41,515 nt of DNA, from positions 1 through 41,515 of the forward strand of contig JACRCX010000049.1 in NCBI GenBank assembly GCA_016218815.1, in the 5' to 3' direction. Below, in pieces: positions 14,899 through 24,142 of this stretch. Below the pieces are notes generated by a model. The model was not told the origin of the DNA and made no database searches. It worked only from the letters and a program-made list of their open reading frames with translations. This stretch comes from Deltaproteobacteria bacterium (GTDB lineage: Bacteria; Myxococcota_A; Polyangia; DRWM01; JAAZOP01). The position numbers were made by a program, and so were the translations under genes. Position 1 is the first letter of the stretch. Each line of letters begins with the position of its first letter.

Positions 14899-17217
14899 AT
14901 GCTGGAACGCTCGCTGGTCAGCCTCACGCGTTTCCTGCTCCGGCACCGGATCGCCGTGCTGGTCGTCTGGCTGGTGCCGCTGCCGTTCCTGGCCCACGCC
15001 GCGCTGCACGTGGGGGAGCGGCTGAAGTCGATCATCGTCTCGCGCGACGGCGCGCCGTCGTCGGAGGTCGCGCGCCTGCTGGGCCGGGAATTCCCGCGGC
15101 AGTCGCAGTTCGTCGCGGAGATCACCTTCCACCATCCGCGCTGGACGGCCGACGACGAGCCGTTCCGTGCGTCGCGCGACATCGTCCACGCGGCGGTGCG
15201 TGCCCGGCCGTGCGTCAAGCTCCTGACGACGTGGCCGGAGCTGCCCCTGCGTTCGTCGTTCGTGTCACCCGACGGCCACACGCAGCTTTCGCTGGTCGAG
15301 ATCGCTGCGGCGCCGAACGAGTTCGACGCCGCCGAGCGCTGCGTGGTCGAGCTGCGCCAGACGATCCGCGAAGCGCGGGCGGGCCTGCCGCTGGCGGATC
15401 TGGAGCTGCTGGTCACCGGCCCACCGGCGGTGGACCGCGACGTCGGCCGGCTGGTGCGCGAGGACAGCCTGCGGGCGGAGCTGATCGTCGCGATCGCCGG
15501 GCTGGTACTGCTGGTGTGGATCTTCCGCAGCGCCGCGGCCGCCTTCCTGCCGATCGTCACCGCGGGCCTGGGGATGATGACGTCCCTCACCGTCGTCTAC
15601 CTCGTCGCCGCCGACGTCCGCTTGTCCGTCTACGTCTCCACCGTCTCCACGATGACCGGTCTGGCGCTCGGCCTGGACTGGGCGCTGCTGTACGTCACGC
15701 GATTCCGCGAGGAGCGGGAGACGGGCAAGCCGCCGGACGAGGCGTTGGCGGTCGCCGCGGGCACCGCCGGTCGCGCGGTCCTCGGCTCGGGCGGCCTGGT
15801 GCTCGTGGGCTTCTCGGGGCTGCTCGTGCCCGACGTGGACCTGTCGCGGTCGATCGGCGTGGCGGGAATGCTCACGGTCGTCTGCACGCTGCTTTCCACG
15901 CTGACGCTGACGCCGCCGCTGCTCGCGCTGCTGGGGCGCGGCATGGATTGGCCGCGCTGGGGCTGGTTCCGGGCCAGCCACGCGGCCGTGGACCGTTTCT
16001 GGGTGCGCTGGAGCCGGCTGGTGTTGCGGCGTCCGGTCGTCCCGCTGCTGATCGGCGCGGCGATCGTCGCTCCGTTCGCGCCGCACCTGGCGTCGCTGGG
16101 CGTGCAGAATCCGCGGCACGAGGTCATTCCGAAGTACCTCGAGGCGCGCCGCGGCCTGGACCGGCTGCTGGAGGTCGCGGACGAGGGTGCCCTGTACCCG
16201 ATCCTCGTCGTCCTGCACGCCGTGGACGGGAGGTCGTTCGAGGGACGGGAGCGACAGCGCGAGGTGCTGCGGGTCTTCGCGAAGCTTCGCGCGTGGCCCG
16301 AGGTCGGCAAGGTGCAATCGGCCGACCTGCTCATGCCCCTCTCCCTCAACGTGTTCGGCGTGCACCTGGGCTACGGGTTCGGCGACGGGTTCGCCGGGCG
16401 ATTCGTCGGACGCCACGGCGACTATCTTTCGCTCAACGTGCTGGCGCGCACGTCGGACGACCCGACGCTTTCGTCGCTGGTCGACAAGCTGAACCGCGAG
16501 CTGCCCGCCTTGCTGGCGGCGGAATCTCCCGGCCTGACGGCGCTGGTCGGCGGGGCCCCGGCGCGCGACGCGGAGACGCGCAACGGCCTGATCGGCGCCC
16601 TGCCCACGATGATCCCGCTCGTCGCCGCCGCCGCGTTCGTCCTGATGGCGCTGCTCTTCCGTTCGCTCGTCGTGCCGCTCAAGGCGCTCCTGCTCAACGC
16701 CGTGTCGCTGGCCACGGTCTTCGGCATCCTCGTTTTGGTCTTCCAGCACGGCTGGGGGCTGACCCTCTTCGGCATCCACGGGCCCGCGGCGGCGGGTTTG
16801 AACTTCATCACGCCGGTCCTGCTCTTCTGCGTCCTGTTCGGGGTGTCGATGGACTACGAGGTGTTCCTCGTCTCGCGCATCCGCGAGGAGTACGTCGCGC
16901 ACACGCGTCCCGGCGACGCGCCGGCGGTCCTCAACGCCGCGCACCGGGAGGCCATCGCCGAGGGTCTCTCTCGGACCGGCGGGACGATCACCAACGCCGC
17001 GCTCGTGGCCGTGATCACCTTCGCCGCCTTCCTCTCCGGCTCGCTGCGGCCGATGCAGGAGATGGGCTTCGCCCTGGCCGTCGCCGTCGCCCTGGACGCC
17101 ACCCTGGTCCGCATGATGCTGGTCCCCGCAATTCTGCACCTGCTCGGGCGGCATTCGTGGCTCTGGCCCCGCCGGCGGCGCGCGCGACCGCCTTCGGCAC
17201 CTGTGCCGCGGGGCTGA
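14899..17217 (+). CDS. MMPL/RND-family membrane transporter (HpnN-like lipid exporter)
   Basis: 772 residues with the two-fold repeat of the RND superfamily: TM1 near residues 12-37, a periplasmic domain (about 38-190), five TM helices (about 195-345), TM7 (about 373-395), a second periplasmic domain (about 396-575) and five more TM helices to about 760. The first half has LGLDWALLYVTRFREE and the second FGVSMDYEVFLVSRIREEY, the matching TM4 segments whose Asp-Tyr pairs carry protons in MMPL proteins. Members export hopanoids, mycolates or other lipids. Pairing with an SDR suggests a modified lipid substrate. It ends in an Arg-rich cytoplasmic tail. The ATG has GGGGGAA upstream. Confidence 0.9.
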   Translation: MLERSLVSLTRFLLRHRIAVLVVWLVPLPFLAHAALHVGERLKSIIVSRDGAPSSEVARLLGREFPRQSQFVAEITFHHPRWTADDEPFRASRDIVHAAVRARPCVKLLTTWPELPLRSSFVSPDGHTQLSLVEIAAAPNEFDAAERCVVELRQTIREARAGLPLADLELLVTGPPAVDRDVGRLVREDSLRAELIVAIAGLVLLVWIFRSAAAAFLPIVTAGLGMMTSLTVVYLVAADVRLSVYVSTVSTMTGLALGLDWALLYVTRFREERETGKPPDEALAVAAGTAGRAVLGSGGLVLVGFSGLLVPDVDLSRSIGVAGMLTVVCTLLSTLTLTPPLLALLGRGMDWPRWGWFRASHAAVDRFWVRWSRLVLRRPVVPLLIGAAIVAPFAPHLASLGVQNPRHEVIPKYLEARRGLDRLLEVADEGALYPILVVLHAVDGRSFEGRERQREVLRVFAKLRAWPEVGKVQSADLLMPLSLNVFGVHLGYGFGDGFAGRFVGRHGDYLSLNVLARTSDDPTLSSLVDKLNRELPALLAAESPGLTALVGGAPARDAETRNGLIGALPTMIPLVAAAAFVLMALLFRSLVVPLKALLLNAVSLATVFGILVLVFQHGWGLTLFGIHGPAAAGLNFITPVLLFCVLFGVSMDYEVFLVSRIREEYVAHTRPGDAPAVLNAAHREAIAEGLSRTGGTITNAALVAVITFAAFLSGSLRPMQEMGFALAVAVALDATLVRMMLVPAILHLLGRHSWLWPRRRRARPPSAPVPRG

Positions 17218-17268
17218 ACGCAGCGTTGAATCCTCAAGCCAGTCAGCGTCGGCCGACCCTCGGACCGA

Positions 17269-18115
17269 TCACCCAGCGGCCAGCGCGTCGAGGATCCGGG
17301 CGCAGCCGCCGCCGCGGACCCAGGCGGCGTGGTCGCCGACGTCGTGGAAGTTCCGCCCGACAATCTCGGAGCACTCGAAACGGTACTCGGCGGCCTTGAG
17401 GTAGCGTTCGAGGACTTCCGTCGTCTTCGGGTCCTTGAAGGCGAGCTTGCCGCCGTGCTGTCGCAGGACGTCCATCCCCGCAAGCCAGATCGCGGCGCCG
17501 AGTGCCCCGCAGCCGCCGCCGCTGAGGCCGATGCCGCCGGCAAGCCCCGAGACCATGGTCTGGTGAAGGTCCGAGGCGCCCATCCGTTCCGCCAGGAATG
17601 CCGCGCAGCTCACGACGGGCGGGGGCGACGCGGCGGCGTCCGCGGAGAACGCCGATTCGATCGCGCGGAAGGCGGCCGGCGCGTAGCGTGCGGCCCGGCG
17701 GAAGCAGCCGATGGTTCCGCCCTTGAGGAGGAAGTAGGTCGCCATCTCGCATCTTCGACGACGTCTCGTCGAGCTCGGTGATGTCGAAACAGTCCCGGCG
17801 GCCGTCGTTCAGGGAGCGGAAGGACTCCACGGCCTTGGCCGCGGCGGTCACGGCCGCGGCTTGGGCTCGGGGGCCCGGACCGAAGCGCCGATGCGCCTGG
17901 GCACCTGCGGCGAGCGCGGAGCCCCAGATCATGCCGCACTGGTAGCCGTGCTGCAGGATCCCGCCCGCGAACGACATGGCCGCTCGTTCCTCGGTGATCG
18001 CAGGGTGGCCGTAGGCGCCGGCGACCATGTGGAAGAGGGTGTCCGAGCAGGCCCGCCCGGCGAGGAACACGCCGACGGTCCTGACTCCCGAGATATCGTT
18101 GCCGCTCGCGCCCAT
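17269..18115 (-). pseudogene. C_GCAxxG_C_C-type putative redox protein, broken by a +1 frameshift
   Basis: The start ATG at 18115 with GGAGG upstream opens a frame encoding FAGGILQHGYQCGMIWGSAL and, by about 17755, DITELDETSSKM. Continuation of the same protein then appears one base out of phase, starting ATYFLLKGGTIGCFRR and running to the stop at 17269. It includes GLAGGIGLSGGGCGALGAAI and ends in WVRGGGCARILDALAAG. Dropping one base near 17746-17750 gives a continuous product of about 280 residues. The Gly-Gly...Cys-Gly-x-x-x-Gly pattern, seen twice, is that of the C_GCAxxG_C_C family of putative redox-active proteins. Either the gene is decayed, there is an assembly error, or translation shifts frame. 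It is convergent with the MMPL gene and divergent from 18289. Confidence 0.65.
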
Positions 18116-18288
18116 TGGGCCACCTCCGTCGCGCGGCCGCCCACCGGGCCGCGACGCGCTCCGCGGACCGGAGACCCGCAGGTCGGGTCGTAGGGCATTA
18201 GCCGGCCCGAGGCAATTCGGTTTCGGATCCGACCGCCGTCCCGGACGTAGGATGCGCCCGCTCCGCACGGAGGGAGGGAGGACATCAC

Positions 18289-19884
18289 ATGAATCGCACC
18301 ATCCTCGACCGCCGACCGATCCCCGGGGCGCCCGGCCGGCTCGTGCCCCGGAGGCCGCCTCGTCCCGCCGGCGGCAAGCCGTGCCCGAGGCGCCGGACTC
18401 CCTGGCTCAGGCTCCTGGCCGCGCTGCCGGCGGCCGTGGTCCTGCCGGCGTGCGCCTCTCGCGGCCCGAGCGCCGCGCCCGCGACCGACGGTCGGGGCGA
18501 GGGAGCGGTCTCGCCCGCGGGAGCGGTCGCCTCGCCGGGCGCCGGGGCGTCGCGTGCCGAGTTCGCACGCGCCATGGCGGAAGTCCGCGAGGGCACGCCC
18601 GAGGCGGACGTGCGCCGGCTGCTCGGCGCGCCCGACGACGTGCGCACGGAGAGCGACCCGGGCGGCGTCGGTGCGGAGGGAGTGAAGGAGGTCTGGCGGT
18701 ACGGCGCGAGCGAGCACCTGGGCTGCGCGACGCTGGGGGTCGTCTACATGGGCGACGACGGGATCGTGCAGTGGCTGTTCGGGAATTCGGGGACGCCGCC
18801 GGCCCCGGCGCTCTTCGACGAGACGGAGCTGCGCGGGCTGCTTGGTCTGCTCGACGCCGTGCCGTCGTACAACGAGGGCGCCCAGTTCGATCCGCGTCCG
18901 CTGATCCGCGCGGTGAACGCGCTGCAGCCGCTGGGCAAGGAGCGGGCGCTGGCGGCCATTTCCGAGTACCTCCGCGTGGTCTCGCCGTACGAGGACGGCG
19001 GTTACGAAGGGACGCTGCTCGTCCTGCGGACGCTGTTCGACGTGCCGGAGGCGGAGGGCGGCCTGCCGCCGATGCTGGTCGGCGCGCCTTCGCCGCCGGC
19101 GCCCGAGGATCCCGGCCTCTTGCCGCGGTTCCCGCTGCTGTTCGCGGGGGACATCCCTTTCCTTGCGGTGCGGGGGTACATGCTGGGCGGCGAGGCGCAG
19201 CCGCCCGGGCAGCACGTCGAGTACTACCGCGAGCACGGGGCGATCCGCGCGGCGCCGCTGCGGCCCGCGGACGATCCGCTGGGGGCGCTGGAAGAGGCGC
19301 TGCGGCCACTGTCCGTCTGGGCGACGGCGGCGTGTGGCGAGCCATGCGTCCCCGGGCCGTCGTTCCTGGTCAACCAGGCGCTGCTCCTGCTGGACGACGT
19401 GCTGCGCAAGGAGGAGGACGTGTACGGCGAGCGCTTTTCGACGAGCGGAGCGGTGGAGCCGCGCTGGCGCGCGCTGCGCGAGGAGGTCGCGGGGCTGGGC
19501 ATCCGTTGGGACGCGGAGGCGGCCTGCTACGTCTTCGCCGACGGCTCGACGCTGCCGCCGCCCGAGCCGCTCGCCATTCGCCGCATCGTCTGGCCCGTCC
19601 CGCGGGAGGGTTTCGCGGCGGAGGTCGTTCTGGAGCGGGTCACGGAGCGGTTCGTGCGCGTGGAGATCCGCGTGGAGGTGGAGGGCGCGTCCGCACCCGC
19701 GCTGCGCGTGCGGCTGGGAAGGTCGGGCGGCGACGCGGTTCCGGCGCTGGTGGAGACGGAGATCCGCGCGCTGACGGGCACGACGGTGGAGGGGCGGACG
19801 ATCGAGCTGCCCGTGGGCTTGCGGGTCGTCGTCGAGGCCGTCGTGGGGGACGAGACCTTCACGAGCGCCGAGCTGGAGCCGTAG
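18289..19884 (+). CDS. Lipoprotein with BamE/SmpA-like domain and unknown C-terminal part
   Basis: 531 residues. An Arg/Pro-rich N-terminal extension precedes a lipoprotein signal peptide (lipobox LPAC near residue 55), so the true start may be internal, although ATG 18289 has a GGAGGGAGG site at somewhat long spacing. Residues about 88-165 resemble the BamE/SmpA-OmlA fold: FARAMAEVREGTPEADVRRL, then LGAPD and a WRYG strand, where the envelope family typically has G-x-s-x-x-e-V-x-x-l-L-G-x-P. The remaining 350 residues, rich in Pro-Glu-Ala and beta-prone near the end, are not recognised. An outer-membrane assembly or envelope role is possible but unproven. It is convergent with the microcompartment operon, and a repeat array fills the 51-base gap. 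Confidence 0.72.
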   Translation: MNRTILDRRPIPGAPGRLVPRRPPRPAGGKPCPRRRTPWLRLLAALPAAVVLPACASRGPSAAPATDGRGEGAVSPAGAVASPGAGASRAEFARAMAEVREGTPEADVRRLLGAPDDVRTESDPGGVGAEGVKEVWRYGASEHLGCATLGVVYMGDDGIVQWLFGNSGTPPAPALFDETELRGLLGLLDAVPSYNEGAQFDPRPLIRAVNALQPLGKERALAAISEYLRVVSPYEDGGYEGTLLVLRTLFDVPEAEGGLPPMLVGAPSPPAPEDPGLLPRFPLLFAGDIPFLAVRGYMLGGEAQPPGQHVEYYREHGAIRAAPLRPADDPLGALEEALRPLSVWATAACGEPCVPGPSFLVNQALLLLDDVLRKEEDVYGERFSTSGAVEPRWRALREEVAGLGIRWDAEAACYVFADGSTLPPPEPLAIRRIVWPVPREGFAAEVVLERVTERFVRVEIRVEVEGASAPALRVRLGRSGGDAVPALVETEIRALTGTTVEGRTIELPVGLRVVVEAVVGDETFTSAELEP

Positions 19885-19910
19885 CCGTCACGTCCCCGGC
19901 TCCGCACCTC

Positions 19911-19935
19911 CGGACCAACAACCAATAACCAATAA

Positions 19936-19945
<10 letters not shown>
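19911..19945 (-). repeat. ACCAATAACC-type tandem repeat at the operon end
   Basis: Four to five copies of a 6-8 base unit (ACCAATA, ACTAATA), strikingly AT-rich in this genome, fill the gap between convergent genes. They overlap the last two codons and the stop of the DeoC fusion. The sequence preceding the array (GCACC.CCGGACCAAC) is shared with the array at 36891-36922. Confidence 0.8.
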
Positions 19946-21429
<1,484 letters not shown>

Positions 21430-21520
21430 GGGTCGCCCCTGTCCGTGTTCATGTCTGCCCCTCAGCCCCGTCCCGTCGGTCGGTGCCTACCATCCCCGCC
21501 GGTCGAGTTCAGGGCGGAGC

Positions 21521-21553
21521 CCATCTGTGTTCATCTGTGTCCATCGGTGGTTG
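21521..21553 (-). repeat. CACAGATGAACACAGATGG-type repeat between BMC-H and deoC
   Basis: The minus strand reads CACCGATGGACACAGATG then AACACAGATGG, two to three copies of a 10-base unit. It occupies part of the 184-base gap between the BMC-H stop (21614) and the DeoC fusion start (21429). No terminator or promoter was recognised in the rest of that gap. Confidence 0.65.
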
Positions 21554-21613
21554 CTTCCGTCCGGGCCGCAGCCCGCGCGGCCCCGCGGCCGCGCCCGGCG
21601 CCCCGGCCATCCG

Positions 21614-21895
21614 CTACTTCTCGAGCTTCGGCAGGATCCCCTCGACCTCGGCATGGGGCCGCGGGATCACGTGCACGGAGAGCAGCTCGCCGACCTTCTT
21701 GGCCGCGACGCCGCCCGCCTCGACGGCGGCCTTGACGGCGCCGACGTCGCCGCGGACCATGACGGTGACGTAGCCGCCGCCGACGAACTCCTTGCCGATC
21801 AGCGTCACCTTCGCGGCCTTGACCATGGCGTCGGCCGCCTCGATCGCGCCCACGAGCCCCTTGGTCTCGATCATGCCCAGAGCTTCCTTCTCCAC
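21614..21895 (-). CDS. BMC-H hexameric shell protein (PduA/EutM/CcmK type)
   Basis: 93 residues, a single Pfam BMC domain. The N-terminal [19 protein letters not shown] and the C-terminal [16 protein letters not shown] are diagnostic. Six copies form a flat hexagonal tile of the compartment wall. The central pore loop is in the segment EFVGGGYV (36-43), with three glycines where many homologues have Gly-Ser-Gly, so a small polar-lined pore is expected. There is no terminal extension, making this the likely main facet protein. GTG 21895 is chosen as the start because GGAGG lies 7 bases upstream and the product then begins exactly at the family N-terminus. Confidence 0.95.
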   Translation of the reverse strand: MEKEALGMIETKGLVGAIEAADAMVKAAKVTLIGKEFVGGGYVTVMVRGDVGAVKAAVEAGGVAAKKVGELLSVHVIPRPHAEVEGILPKLEK

Positions 21896-21929
21896 GTTCG
21901 TCCTCCTTCGTTCGGTTCGGGCGCGGGGG

Positions 21930-22253
21930 TCAGCGACCCTGCCGCGCGTCCATCCGTTCCACGATCCGTACCGGGCCGCCGGGTTCCGTCTCCACGGCGA
22001 CCTCGTCCACGTAACCCAGGATGGCGGCGTCGACCGGAGGCTTGTCGCCCAGAGCGATCGCCGCGTCCCGCTTGAGGCAGAGGTAGACCACGTCTCCGGG
22101 TCCGGCGCAACGGGCGGCGTCGACCGCCACGAACGGATTTCCAACGGCTCCGCCCATTTCATCAAGGCCCTGCACGATGAGCAGGCGGTGGCCCTCGAGC
22201 GACGGGTCCTTGACCGACGCGACGACCTGACCGACGACCCGTCCGAGCTGCAT
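21930..22253 (-). CDS. BMC-P pentameric vertex protein (EutN/CcmL)
   Basis: 107 residues. It starts [20 protein letters not shown], the conserved N-terminus of the EutN/CcmL family, continues with [10 protein letters not shown] and [18 protein letters not shown], and has IAGYVDEV-like [11 protein letters not shown] near the end. Five copies cap a shell vertex. It is one of three paralogues in the operon; multiple BMC-P genes are common in SPU-like loci. The C-terminal extension (about 12 residues) is modest. ATG 22253 is 2 bases after the RpiB stop and uses AAAGG inside the rpiB end as its ribosome binding site, so translation is coupled. Confidence 0.93.
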   Translation of the reverse strand: MQLGRVVGQVVASVKDPSLEGHRLLIVQGLDEMGGAVGNPFVAVDAARCAGPGDVVYLCLKRDAAIALGDKPPVDAAILGYVDEVAVETEPGGPVRIVERMDARQGR

Positions 22254-22255
22254 GG

Positions 22256-22738
22256 TCAACCTTTCGCGAAGCGGCGCTCGATCGCCGCGATTTTGTCCAC
22301 GCGCGTCTTGTGCCGGCCGGCCGCGTACGGCGTGTCGAGCCACGCCTCGACGAGGCTCTGCGCGAGGCCGGGGCCGAGGACTTGGCCGCCGAGGCAGAGC
22401 ACGTTGGCGTCGTTGTGCTCGCGGCTGGAGCGCACGGCAAACAGGTCGTAGCCCGGCACGGCGCGGATGCCCGGCACCTTGTTGCAGGCGATGGCGCTGG
22501 CCTGTCCGATGCTGTCGATGACGATTCCGACCGCGTCGCCGCCACCGGCCCGGTTGCCGACGACGGCCTGGGCGACCAGGAGGGCGAGGTCCGGGTAGTC
22601 CACGACGTCGGTGGAATGGGTCCCGAAGTCGCCGACATCGTGGCCGCGCTGCAGCAACCAGGTCTTGAGCTGTTCCTTCAGCGCGAAGCCCCCGTGGTCG
22701 GCGCCGAGGAAGATTCTCAGTTTTCGGTTTTCAGTCAT
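22256..22738 (-). CDS. rpiB: RpiB/LacAB-family sugar-phosphate isomerase homologue lacking the catalytic Cys
   Basis: 160 residues of the RpiB/LacA/LacB fold, which interconverts ribose-5-phosphate and ribulose-5-phosphate. Conserved features are GADHGGF (D14, H15), the phosphate-binding SREHNDANV (H108) and a late GRHKTRVDKI. The active-site loop that reads ICGTGVG in E. coli RpiB is IDSIGQA here, so Asp75 replaces the catalytic Cys and Ile77 replaces the Thr. Either a different base is used, the substrate differs, or the protein is regulatory. The first six codons (MTENRK) come from a tandem-repeat array and no good ribosome binding site is visible. No encapsulation helix is present. Lying between TPI and EutN genes, it belongs to the compartment pathway. 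Confidence 0.9.
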   Translation of the reverse strand: MTENRKLRIFLGADHGGFALKEQLKTWLLQRGHDVGDFGTHSTDVVDYPDLALLVAQAVVGNRAGGGDAVGIVIDSIGQASAIACNKVPGIRAVPGYDLFAVRSSREHNDANVLCLGGQVLGPGLAQSLVEAWLDTPYAAGRHKTRVDKIAAIERRFAKG

Positions 22739-22804
22739 CCGTTTTCAGTCCGGACCCGTTCCCGGATCTCGTCCGACTGAGAACCGAGAACTGAGTACCG
22801 AGAC
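22713..22804 (-). repeat. CTGAAAACCGAAAACTGAGAAT-type array covering the rpiB start
   Basis: On the minus strand, units of the form ACTCAGTTCTCGGTTCTCAG occur first. After a gap (22751-22774) come ACTGAAAAC and CCGAAAACTGAG units. The start codon and first codons of rpiB lie in this array. The related array at 41366-41406 has the same GTTTTCAG/GTTTTCGG unit. Its AT content contrasts with the surroundings. Confidence 0.8.
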
Positions 22805-22818
22805 ATGCCTCCCCTTCA

Positions 22819-23703
22819 TCACCCGGCCTCCCGCCCGCGCCGCGCGGCGGCGGTCGCCGCGAGGATGGCGCCGAAGGCGGCGGGGTCGAGGCTTGCGCCG
22901 CCGACGAGGAACCCGTCCACGTCCGGCTGCGCGGCCAGCTCCGGCGCGTTCTTCGCCGTCGCGCTGCCGCCGTACAACAACCGCACCCCGCGCGTCCAGG
23001 CGTGGCCGAACAGCTCGGCGAGCCGATCGCGCAGGAACGCCAGCGCCTCCTGCGCCTGGGCGGCCGTGGCGTTGCGGCCCGTGCCGATCGCCCAGACCGG
23101 CTCGTACGCGACGACCAGCGTCGCGGGATCCGGTGACGGCAGTCCCAGCCCGGCGAGGGACGCGGTGAGCTGCGCCCGCAGCACGCGGAAGGTGGCCCCC
23201 GACTCGCGCTCCGCCAGGCGTTCGCCGACGCAGACGATCGGCCGCAGCCCGGCGCGCAGCGCGGCGGCGGCCTTCCGCGCCACGTCGTGGTCGGTCTCGC
23301 CGAAGAGCGAGCGGCGCTCCGAGTGCCCGACGACGACGTAGGTCGCGCCGGCGTCGCGCAGCATGGCGCACGAATGCTCGCCGGTGAACGCGCCCTGCGC
23401 CTCGAAGTGGACGTTCTGGGCGCCAAGGCGCACGGGGTTTCCCGGGGGGAGGGCTGCGGCGAGCACCGGCAGCAGGACGGCCGGCGGGCACAGCACGGTT
23501 TCGACGCCGTCGGAGAGCCGCAGCTTCGCGACGAACGTCCGCGCCTCGGCGGCGGTCTTGTGCATCTTCCAGTTCGCGGCGACGAGCGGCGTGCGGGATC
23601 CGACGGTTTCCGGCGCGGGGCCCGGGCGCAACGCGCCGGAGGCGGTCAGCTCGGCCACCACCTCGCGCACGACCCGTTCGACCCTGGCACGGAGATCGGT
23701 CAA
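22819..23703 (-). CDS. tpiA: Triosephosphate isomerase with N-terminal encapsulation helix
   Basis: 294 residues, about 40 longer than a normal TPI at the N-terminus. Residues 1-19 (MTDLRARVERVVREVVAEL) form an amphipathic helix, followed by a Gly/Pro linker, the layout of a microcompartment encapsulation peptide. The barrel follows with all catalytic residues: N44 and K46 (AANWKMHK), H127 (VVVGHSERR), E201 (AYEPVWAIGTG), and the phosphate-binding LLYGGSA. It interconverts glyceraldehyde-3-phosphate and DHAP. Placed beside DeoC, whose product is glyceraldehyde-3-phosphate, it would drain that product inside the shell. The start is TTG 23703 with GAGG at 7-base spacing, overlapping the end of the upstream EutN gene; no ATG fits the helix. 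Confidence 0.93.
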   Translation of the reverse strand: MTDLRARVERVVREVVAELTASGALRPGPAPETVGSRTPLVAANWKMHKTAAEARTFVAKLRLSDGVETVLCPPAVLLPVLAAALPPGNPVRLGAQNVHFEAQGAFTGEHSCAMLRDAGATYVVVGHSERRSLFGETDHDVARKAAAALRAGLRPIVCVGERLAERESGATFRVLRAQLTASLAGLGLPSPDPATLVVAYEPVWAIGTGRNATAAQAQEALAFLRDRLAELFGHAWTRGVRLLYGGSATAKNAPELAAQPDVDGFLVGGASLDPAAFGAILAATAAARRGREAG

Positions 23704-23707
23704 TTCT

Positions 23708-24142
23708 CTACCTCATCCTCGCCTTCGTCGTCGTGGTCGTGGTCGGGGAGCCTGCCGGGCCCTCGGGCGCACTCGCCGGCCCTTCGGGCCGGCTACGTGG
23801 CGCCCCTACCGGCCGGGAAGAAACGTCCCCGGTCGCAGCCGTCGTCGGGGGCGGCGTCAGGGCGCGCTGTTCGCCGCCGGTCTGCACGTGATCCACGACG
23901 CCGACGATGATCGCCTCGCAGGGCGCGTCGGCGACGCCCATGACCGCCCGCGCGCTCTTGCCTTCCTGGACGACGAGCACGTAGTCGCCGACGCCGGCCT
24001 GCGCGGCATCGACGGCCAGGAGCGTCCGGTCCACGGGGTTCGCATGGTCGTCGACGGGCTGGACCAGGAGCAGCTTCTGGCCGTCGAACCGGGGGTCCTG
24101 CACGGAGGAGACCACCGTTCCGATGACGCGCGCGAGCCTCAC
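23708..24142 (-). CDS. BMC-P vertex protein (EutN/CcmL) with long Pro/Thr-rich tail
   Basis: 144 residues. The EutN core is residues 1-90: MRLARVIGTVVSSVQDPRFD, QKLLLVQPVDD, LAVDAAQAGVGDYVLVV and AIIVGVVDHV. A low-complexity tail of about 55 residues (Pro/Gly/Ser, then a run of Thr, then KARMR) follows and is much longer than in ordinary family members. Five tails would hang from one vertex and could face the lumen or cytosol. Part of the tail is encoded by a perfect palindrome at 23775-23793. The start is GTG 24142, overlapping the BMC-H stop (GTGA) with a GAGGGGGG site upstream. It may specialise as an interaction hub, but that is a guess. Confidence 0.9.
   Translation of the reverse strand: MRLARVIGTVVSSVQDPRFDGQKLLLVQPVDDHANPVDRTLLAVDAAQAGVGDYVLVVQEGKSARAVMGVADAPCEAIIVGVVDHVQTGGEQRALTPPPTTAATGDVSSRPVGAPRSRPEGPASAPEGPAGSPTTTTTTKARMR
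23775..23793. repeat. Perfect palindrome GCCGGCCC-TTC-GGGCCGGC in coding sequence
   Basis: Eight-base-pair stem with a 3-base loop, located in the tail-coding part of a EutN gene. The core GGCC-TTn-GGCC recalls the hairpin at 41413-41429. In mRNA it would form a very stable hairpin between the vertex gene and TPI and might tune their ratio. Confidence 0.6.
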
